From: Darksidea phi
Taxonomy: Eukaryota; Ascomycota; Dothideomycetes; Pleosporales; Lentitheciaceae
Assembly (NCBI GenBank): GCA_030770425.1
Contig: JASJFT010000022.1
Coordinates: 124,001 to 188,000 of the forward strand
Length of the DNA: 64,000 nt
Direction of reading: 5' to 3'
A program made the translations under genes and the position numbers. The notes under the pieces are model-generated. The model worked only from the letters and a program-made list of their open reading frames with translations. It was not told the origin of the DNA and made no database searches. Shown here in pieces: positions 56,709 through 64,000 of this stretch (the stretch's first letter is position 1; each line of letters begins with the position of its first letter).

Positions 56709-57424
56709 GACGGTTGGATCCCGTGTGGAGGGTGGGGGTGAGTGCTGCGTATGCTATACGAAATGTTTACCAATGGGGCACATGATACGCCCATGTGATG
56801 GCACCAAGGGGCTTTGTAATGTCCATACCAGATAGAAATGGAAAGGCTTCGAAACGCATCTCCGCAGCTGATATCAGTATACCAATTCGATCAAGCGTTG
56901 ACTGACCTGGTTTTCGTACCAGAGCGATGATCGTTCCAAAGACCTCGTGATTCCAACGTTAGCTGCTGTCCTTTCGCCACAAACCTCATCCAAAGTACAA
57001 TACTAACCTAACCGTATCAACTCCCCTTCCAATATTCGATACATGGTTCATTCCACCTTTCCCATCTCTCTCATGAAATCTCGTCCTTCAGAGTTTTCTC
57101 AACCGGTGGTACACATCCAGATCTGTATATGGAAAACACCATTTTCATACGAAAAAGCAATAAAAATATACCCACCCAGTATCGTCTACTCTCAAGACGT
57201 GGTACCCATTTAATCTAGGCAGAAATGCTTGGATAGTTCCTATGGCATATTTAAGTCTGTTGGGGTCCACATAAAACTCGTTTCCTTTTTCATCCTGTTC
57301 ACCAACCTCTGAGACCGGTTCGGACGTTCGACAAGCTTACTCTTGCTAGCGCTTACGGTAGTAATAACCTGTACCTTCCTAGCCATCCAACCGTAGCCTA
57401 CTACTCCACACGACCGCAACAACA
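56709..57424. promoter_or_regulatory. intergenic region
   Basis: 716 bp between two plus-strand genes; AT-richer in the middle. Nothing recognised. Confidence 0.35.
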
Positions 57425-57805
57425 ATGGGTCGCAAACGGCTATCCGCCGCAAAGCGAGCGTCCCAACTTGCATCCGCACAAAGAGCAACTAAGCTCCGCT
57501 GGCTTAATAGCAAACACTGCACGCCGCCCACCTCCATCACCCCTACAGTTCCGCAGCGCATCATCAAGCGCAAAAACACCTGCGGCACGGCGCTAGACTG
57601 GGCCATGAGGCAGCAAAGACTTTCCGGCAAGAAACTCGTTCTCGACATATTGCGCGAACTATCGAATCACTTGTTATCCCAGATAAACTGGGTTGATGTG
57701 GATGTGCCGGAGTTGGCGGCTTGGTACGGGCAGACGAAGAGTGGAGTTCTTGGTGATGTCGACCGGGAGGAACATGGTCTTCCGGATCCCGCTCACTTCA
57801 TCTAG
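57425..57805 (+). CDS. small basic protein of unknown function
   Basis: A single exon of 126 aa starting 'MGRKRLSAAKRASQLASAQR', a strongly basic N-terminus, in AACAATGGG context. The rest contains 'TCGTALDWAMRQQRLSGKKL' and an amphipathic helix 'VLDILRELSNHLLSQINWVD', ending in an acidic 'DVDREEHGLPDPAHFI'. No cysteine or membrane pattern. Frame openness plus a clear start supports a gene, but nothing is recognised; a lineage-specific orphan is likely. Confidence 0.5.
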   Translation: MGRKRLSAAKRASQLASAQRATKLRWLNSKHCTPPTSITPTVPQRIIKRKNTCGTALDWAMRQQRLSGKKLVLDILRELSNHLLSQINWVDVDVPELAAWYGQTKSGVLGDVDREEHGLPDPAHFI

Positions 57806-58644
57806 GAATTGTAAGAAGTTTAGCTTGCGAAGCGCCCTTCAGTACATTTTTCTCTCCCCTCACCATCCGCAATCATTCCATGCTATTGGACCCTGGACAT
57901 TAAATTTTTTCCCCCGGTATTACGGATCCGCAAAGATTACTACACCTTCAAGTCTACGACATCTGACTCTATTCCGCACCACATTTTAGAATTGAGCATT
58001 TTCGGGGTTGGGCTTGTGTTGAAGGGTCTGACAGCTTGCTCCGTACTCAGCAACTAATACCACGCTTACGGATTCTCTACAACTAAGATACCCCAGGGAA
58101 TTTAGCACATGTCATTCTGTAGTTCCGCAATCGACTTTTTGGGAATAGGCGCTTTGGACACTTGGGTGTGCGCGGCTTTGAGGGCTCTCCGGATCCCTTC
58201 GAATGCCACGACGGATTTGAGCGTTCCCGGTGATCGCGACGAGCTTTGAAGGATACGGAATTGGGATTTCGGTGTTATGCAATAAGTGGTGAGAGTGCGG
58301 CGTTTTGAGTTGTCGTTGGACGCCGTTCTGATGAGTGTGGGATGTGTATTAATTACAAACTCCGCTTCAGAGTAAGGTTGAGCTTGAGCGTACCTGTGAA
58401 AGTAGAGTGTCCTTTGGTGTTTGTTGATTGTGCATGTGGTTTCGAAGATGTGATGGAGTCACATGTCAGCATAGTGCGTCCGTTGTAAAAGCCGTTGTCG
58501 AGGACCGCATATTGACACCCATTGCGATGCGTAATGATGAGGAAAGCATCTGAGTGTAGAGAAATCAAACCATCAACAGAGCGCACTTAGACAAGAAAGA
58601 GAAAGAAAGGAGCTGAAGTATAAACGTAGCACTACGTTATGCAT
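57806..58644. other. convergent intergenic region
   Basis: 839 bp between the 3' ends of the small basic protein gene and the 3-hydroxyacyl-CoA dehydrogenase gene. Only short frames; nothing else seen. Confidence 0.4.
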
Positions 58645-59700
58645 CTAATAGTCATAAAAACCTTTACCACTCTTCTTGCCCAACCACCCCGCATCAACCA
58701 TCTTCTTCAGTAACACAGCAGGTCTGTACTTTGAATCTCCCGTATCCTCATACAACACCCTCATGATAGCCAAACACGTATCGAGCCCTATAAAGTCCGC
58801 AAGCTGCAATGGTCCCATAGGCACATTCGTCCCGTTCTTCATGATACTATCTATATCTTCTTTCGCTCCAATCCCAGTCTCCAGGCAAATCACCGCCTCG
58901 TTAATATATGGCATCAAAATGCGGTTGGCGAGGAACCCGGGGCTGTCTGCGGAGGTAGAAGGGATTTTACCCATGCGCTTGCAGAACTCGATGGCTGCGG
59001 CGAGCGTGGCGGGCGAGGTTTGCAGGCCGGTTATTATCTCTACGCCTTTCTGGACAGGGACGGGGTTCATGAAGTGGGTGCTGATTACGCGGGAGGAGGC
59101 GCTGAGGTCGGTGGGGTCTTGCGTAGTCGAAGCAGCAATTTTGGTAATTGAGATTGACGACGTGTTGGTTGCAAGGATGGCATGCGAAGGACAGATTTGT
59201 GCTAGTTGTGCGAAGATTTTTGCCTTGAGGTCAGGAATTTCCTGGGGTTGTTAGTGTGTTTGCGCGTAGGGGGGGTTGTTAGGCATACCGGAACTGCTTC
59301 GATTACAAAATCGACATCTGACAGATCCTCAAGCTTTGTGCTAGAAGCTAGTCGTTCTCTGGTGGCGGTGGCATCTTCTTTAGATATCCTGCCTTTGCCG
59401 ACATCTTTCTCGAGGAGTTTGTCCGCAAACTTCAGGCCCTTGTCGATAGAGGCCTGCGAGTTGTCGATAATTTGCACAGCAACTGAAGCTTTCTGTGCTG
59501 CGACGAGAGCGATACCCAGTCCCTGCTACGGTCAATTGCAGGCTCGTATGCAGGTAGGTTTGCATTACCATCTGTCCAGCTCCAATAACACCCAGCTTTT
59601 TAACCTCGGCGGCCGCACCGACGGAAGGCGTGGAGCTGAAGCTGCGGCATTGCCGCCGAGCTGCGCAACGCAGTGCCTGTCTCGAAGCTCTTGAGAACAT
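58645..59700 (-). CDS. 3-hydroxyacyl-CoA / 3-hydroxybutyryl-CoA dehydrogenase, probably mitochondrial
   Basis: Minus-strand exons 59700-59569, 59522-59289 and 59241-58645, sum 321 codons (320 aa). An Arg/Ser/Ala-rich N-terminus ('[20 protein letters not shown]') looks like a mitochondrial presequence. The Rossmann motif '[20 protein letters not shown]' is split by intron 1. Further family marks: '[20 protein letters not shown]', '[16 protein letters not shown]', catalytic-His region '[20 protein letters not shown]', '[20 protein letters not shown]' and '[18 protein letters not shown]'. It oxidises L-3-hydroxyacyl-CoA with NAD+ in beta-oxidation (short-chain, as for the fungal mitochondrial pathway). 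Divergent from TOF1, 224 bp apart. Confidence 0.93.
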
Positions 59701-59924
59701 TTTCCACGAAGGTTGAGGTTGTGAAAAGTACAGCTGCAGCATGTGAAATTGGAGCTCTCGCATGTCTGGATGGGCCGATGAAAGCCGCAACCGAGGCATG
59801 ACGTTGGCCAGCCCCGCCTTGGCGTGTTTGCACAGTTTGCGAGCCTGCACTTTACGCGTGCCTCGCGACGCGTCTCGAAAGTCATCGCGGCACGAGCGTG
59901 GGCTTCCGAACGTCAACCACCGCA
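59701..59924. promoter_or_regulatory. compact divergent promoter, dehydrogenase / TOF1
   Basis: 224 bp between start codons of two divergent housekeeping genes, so the core promoters must overlap. No TATA box is obvious. Confidence 0.6.
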
Positions 59925-62900
59925 ATGGCCCAAACAACGCTGGATGAGTGGGCAAAGGACCCTGTGGATCCTGAGATCCGCGCTCATGTGTACAGTCTCA
60001 TCTCTGCTGTAAGTATATCCAAGATTCGTGCAGACGCTGCTAATGTTTCTGTAGCTCGGTGGTATTGGCGACGATGGGACGTATGCGCTCGGGGACAACG
60101 CTCTTCTATGCTTGAAGGACTTGAGGAAATGGCTCAAGTTCGCCGACAATCAATTGAACCGTCGCGATGTAGCACGATGCATGGCTGAAGCGAATCTGGT
60201 GAAGGGCGATCTGCTGGAGATACTGGCGAAGATATCGGAGAGGGTGATGCAGGACAAACTGAAGCACAAGATCGCTGTTGCGACATGTAAGAGGATCTGT
60301 TTACTGGTTCGGGAAGATGCTGATAGCGATAGTGGAATTGCTCGTCCCTTTGACCTGGCCATTCGAGATCGATCCCGTCGAGGCGACCGTCAACCACCAC
60401 CGCCATGGACCGTATGTACAACTCGCCCAGATTGGCTACAAGCGTTCCATCTTGCAGTATGATCGTGCGATGATTCTCCAAACAGCTGTTCGAATCGCTC
60501 TGCCTTCCATGGCCATACCTCTTCGCGAGAGATCACCGCGTGATGATGGCATCATTCGCATCGCATTATACTTCCTTCGCAACATCGCTATGCTATCGCC
60601 CCCCAAGAGCGTTCCCATGGATATAGACGACGCCGAAGTATCACGCTCAGCGACGATTGATACTTTCCATGAGCAAGACATCTTCCAGGTCATACTTAGT
60701 ATTGCGTCTAGCATTGGCGAGGACTTTGTTGCGCAGGATGTGATTGTGCTGGAAATTCTGTTCTTTCTTCTCAAGGGCATCGATGCAGAAAAGCTATTTA
60801 TGCAGGAGAAGAAACTCAACAGTAAGAACACGGACGAGCTCAAAAGCCTGATACAGAAGGAAAAGTCGATGCTGGCAGGTTACGCACGACATGCTCCCAC
60901 CCGACATAATCGATTCGGCACCATGATCTGGGTCAAGCGCGATGATGACAAGGTATCGACACTATCTGGGCAGGACGTGCTGGGCAAGGCGCAAAAGAGT
61001 ATGCAAAAGATGGACACCACTAAGAAGTGGAACAAGCCAAAATATCGAGGGCGGAAGCAAGATGGGCAGCAGGAGGAATTCGACCTTCCGGTACCTGTGA
61101 CATCCTCAGCACGCAAGCATATCAAAGCCTTCGTTGAAGAGTTCCTAGATTCGTCTTTCAACCCGTTCTTTCTGCATCTACGGAAAGCTATTGAAAGAGA
61201 GAATGAACGCGTAGAGACTCGCCACCCTCGACAGTTCTTCTACCTTATTTCGTGGTTTCTGCGAGCGGAATGCGCCCGCCGTCGAACAATCAAGGAGAAA
61301 GCAGCAGATCCGAAAAGTAAGGAAGCGCTATCTGCGGAGGATGAGAGCTACGGGCTTGTTGCCGAAGTCATGAACCAGGAGACGTTCATTCTACTAAACC
61401 GCTTCATGCAGAAGAGCGAGGACGAGAAAGCCTGGCAGGATTTGAATGCTGGCATGAAGTGCTTTACGGAGATCCTGCTCACAGTACAAGAGATGTCGGA
61501 CTCAGCGCTCGAAGACGATCAGGAGATCGCCGAGAACATACAGAACCGAATATTTTACGAAGAATCAACCCACGACCGCATTGTTCACAACCTTAGATCT
61601 TACAAGGACCAAGGATTCGGCTACTTGGATGCTGTCACGGAACTAGCGCACGTCTTCCTGCGGATGCTGGAACGCTACTCAAAACAGAACGTTGATATGC
61701 AAGTCCGATCGAAAAGGCGAGCTCGGAAGTTACGTAAGAAGCAAGCGCAGGCTCAAGGTGGGGAGGGTGACGAGGAGGGACAGGTGTCAGACACAGAAGA
61801 CATTGCAGTCGCGCAGAAGACCGTCTCCGAACGAAAATTCGACTTCAACCGGTTCGCTGCAAAGTTCATCAATCAGAGCAGTGTCAACACATACGTCGCT
61901 TTTACAAAGTTTTTCAATGAGCTAGACACCGAGCAGCTCAAACGCGCGCATCGTTTCTTTCACCGGGTTGCATTCAAGATGGAGATTGGCGTCCTACTAT
62001 GTCGGGTAGATATCCTCCAATTGTTCAACAAGATGATCAAGGGACCAGAAGGCCTCGATCCCGAATCCCCGTCGTTCAAAGAATGGGACGACTTCGTGCG
62101 GCACTTCTTCCGAACGGTAGTAAAGAGGGTTCAGGAGCGGCCAGAGCTTGTCGTGGAGATGCTCTTCAGCAAGATACCCGCGATGATATTCTTCCTCGAA
62201 CATGGATATGATAGAGAGTTACCAACAAGAGCGCCGCGTGCACCAGCCGAGCTGGAAGTTAAGCCCGGAATGGAAAAGCCGGAGCAGATCGGAGTGGCAG
62301 TTGGTGTGCTTGTAAATCAACACAAGTCGGATGCTTTGCGCTGGGTCCGTGACATTCTCACCTCTGCGATAGAAGAGCGAAAAATGTGGGAGGACATGGA
62401 AGAGGCGCGAAAAGTAGTTGAAGCCGCAGAGATCCCCGATGTGGAACCTTCTACTGGGGATCAGGAGGCCGAACCTCCCAAGCCTCCATCCATCCGTAAG
62501 CGCAGCACACGAAGCTAGTATGATAACAGCTAACAAGGTGCAGTGATCAAACCTGACAACGAGGAACGCCGTGTCGCGATGTTCAAAGACAATAAACTCC
62601 GACTGCTCCTAGATCTCGTGGGCTTCACTCGCTTAGGGGCTAGCGATGATCCGGAGGCAACCTGGATAATTCCATCTTCTCTAACAGCTACAGAGCTGCA
62701 AGAAGCTATTGACCTAATTCGCAAGTACGAGTTCGATCCTCCGACCTACGAAGATGGAAAAGGTCCCGAAGCCATGCTTCGCAGCAAGGCAGCTGTTGCC
62801 CGGCGGTCTATTCGAAAAGTGGATTGGGATGATGACTCAGATGGCATAGACCACGATTCGGAGGAAGATCGCGGAGAGTATGCAGTTGACGGACCGACCG

Positions 62901-63562
62901 CAAGGAAAGCAGACGGTACAACCAGGAAGGTGCTCAAGCGAGGCCGACGGGCGCGAACGCCGGTCGAGCTTGATGATGAAGAGAAAGAGCGCAGGGCGCA
63001 AGCAAGGCGTAAGAAAGACCTTGAGAAGCAGCAAAAGGTTAAGAGTACCATGTTTGTACATGACTCGGATGATGAGGATTGGGATGCAGACAAGGACGCG
63101 GCCTTTTTCGCAGGAGAAGAGGCACTTCGTGCGCAGGCGAAATCACTTGCACTGAACAACACGGGACTCTCCTCTGCAAAGAAGCGAAAGGCCGAGGAAC
63201 CTACACCTAAGAATAAGAAGAGACAGAAGACGCCTCCGCGACGGAAACCCAATCCCTTCGATTCGGATGAAAGCGAGAATAGCGAGGGTGCTGATAATGA
63301 CGAGAGTGCAAGCAGCAGGGCTCAGTCGCCAGAGGCAAGAGATATTCTGAATGGTGATAGTGAAGATGAGACTACTGATACTCCTTTGTCTTCACAGCAC
63401 GCTCCGCCCCTGAATAGAAGTACGCCGGTCACAGCAAAGGGGCGGGATGTAGTGATGATAGACGTGGATGATGATGAGGACGAAGACGATGTACCAGTGG
63501 TTCGAAGGCCGACTGGAAGAAGAACGAGGGCCGGGTTCGTCATTGATAGCGATTCGGAATAG
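59925..63562 (+). CDS. TOF1: TOF1/Timeless/Swi1 replication-fork protection protein
   Basis: Exons 59925-60008, 60055-60286, 60333-62495 and 62544-63562, sum 1166 codons (1165 aa), the expected fungal size. With Csm3/Tipin it travels with the replisome, stabilises paused forks and transmits the replication checkpoint. N-terminal Timeless domain: 'DPEIRAHVYSLISA' + 'LGGIGDDGTYALGDNALLCL', 'RDVARCMAEANLVKGDLLEI', 'LELLVPLTWPFEIDPVEATV', 'GIIRIALYFLRNIAM'. Further on: 'RHNRFGTMIWVKRDD', 'FYLISWFLRAECARRR', and the C-terminal 'KPDNEERRVAMFKDNKLRLL'. The last 200 residues are acidic with nuclear-type basic clusters, ending 'FVIDSDSE'. Each intron was chosen to restore family sequence; the last (62496-62543) removes the in-frame stop at 62516. 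Confidence 0.95.
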
Positions 63563-63931
63563 GGCCATGGTCTTAACGAAGGACACGCAAGTGCTGGTTA
63601 TAGAGGTAGCATGGAACGGTGTTTTTAGGCACGGTATCGCGGCGCTGGATACCCTTGAGTTTATAACGTTTTCCTTTGCAGATGAACTGCTTTAAGTTCT
63701 TGTGTCACCTGGGTTACAGTGAATGTGTGGTATCTTCAAATGTTGTTTTCTTGTGTTCGATGTTTGGCAATCGCCTGTCGTGCCTTCCATCTCTGCAGTG
63801 CACGCAGAGTCCCCGTGGCCCAGTCACCGCGACTTCCTTGTTTACGTCCGTCCACCAGACCTCTCTTCGGCCTTCGCACCACCGCAGCTGTGAGTAACCT
63901 CATCATTAATCTTGGCCCGCTACCCTGAGCT
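63563..63931. other. intergenic region at right edge
   Basis: 369 bp after TOF1. Short frames only; probably the TOF1 3' UTR and promoter of the next gene. Confidence 0.35.
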
Positions 63932-64000
63932 ATGCTAAGCTACCCAGATCGCCAAAAATTCGAGCAGATCCGCTCTCGGTGGGAAGCCGCTCAGCCCGTG
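63932..64000 (+). CDS. possible start of a further gene, cut by window edge
   Basis: ATG at 63932 opens a frame that runs to the window end with no stop (23 codons: 'MLSYPDRQKFEQIRSRWEAA' plus three). The peptide is helical and charged like a real N-terminus. Too short to identify. Confidence 0.3.
   Translation, partial: MLSYPDRQKFEQIRSRWEAAQPV

Noticed and set aside
1..64000. CRISPR arrays, integrated virus, intact transposon or secondary-metabolite backbone genes
   Set aside because: No regularly spaced repeats, no transposase/reverse transcriptase/integrase motifs and no PKS/NRPS/terpene-synthase signatures were seen in any frame.

Overview
The window is nuclear DNA of a filamentous ascomycete (Pezizomycotina). 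The evidence is many short introns (about 47-150 bp, with GT..AG ends and CTAAC/CTGAC branch sites just before the acceptor), fungal-only protein families (Zn2Cys6+DUF3425 regulator, DUF2458, DUF7730, GPI-anchored Ser/Thr wall protein, SFL1-type HSF factor) and fungal versions of eIF3l, TOF1, PEX14, PRP4 and DAP1. A dothideomycete is my guess from general look only. I see no tRNA, rRNA, CRISPR array, intact transposon or prokaryotic operon.

Layout. 0-10 kb: BTB protein, SFL1-like HSF regulator (minus), F-box protein, hypoxanthine/xanthine phosphoribosyltransferase HPT1. 10-23 kb: GPI-anchored cell-wall protein, DUF2458 protein, COX14-like mitochondrial protein, a small Cys-rich membrane protein, an SRP40-like nucleolar protein, a coiled-coil protein and eIF3 subunit L. 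23-33.4 kb: smaller metabolic and orphan genes: EthD protein, two adjacent coiled-coil genes that share a C-terminal motif, a Dabb (A/B-barrel) protein, a DUF7730 protein, an intradiol ring-cleavage dioxygenase, a small basic HMG-like protein and the haem-binding protein DAP1. 34-37 kb: a two-helix PMP3-like membrane protein and a large disordered protein. 37-46.5 kb is gene-poor: one Zn2Cys6/DUF3425 transcription factor, two coding-like fragments without start codons, an AT-rich island and small repeats. 46.5-64 kb is housekeeping again: PRP4 kinase, PEX14, three uncharacterised proteins, 3-hydroxyacyl-CoA dehydrogenase and TOF1, which share a 224-bp divergent promoter, and possibly the first codons of another gene at the right edge.

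The exon structures given were read by hand from splice signals. In each multi-exon model the exon lengths add up to a whole number of codons and the joined protein matches the family where one is recognised. Several models would be missed by open-frame scanning: a 7-nt microexon in PEX14, 10-nt and 28-nt first exons in DAP1, a four-exon 144-residue membrane protein, a three-exon 119-residue Dabb protein and a three-exon 81-residue HMG-like protein.

The genes do not form one pathway. The most system-like stretch is 23-30 kb, where two dimeric alpha/beta-barrel proteins (EthD, Dabb) flank two related coiled-coil genes next to an aromatic-ring dioxygenase. Reading it as a functional cluster is speculation. 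No clearly novel defence or mobile system was found.
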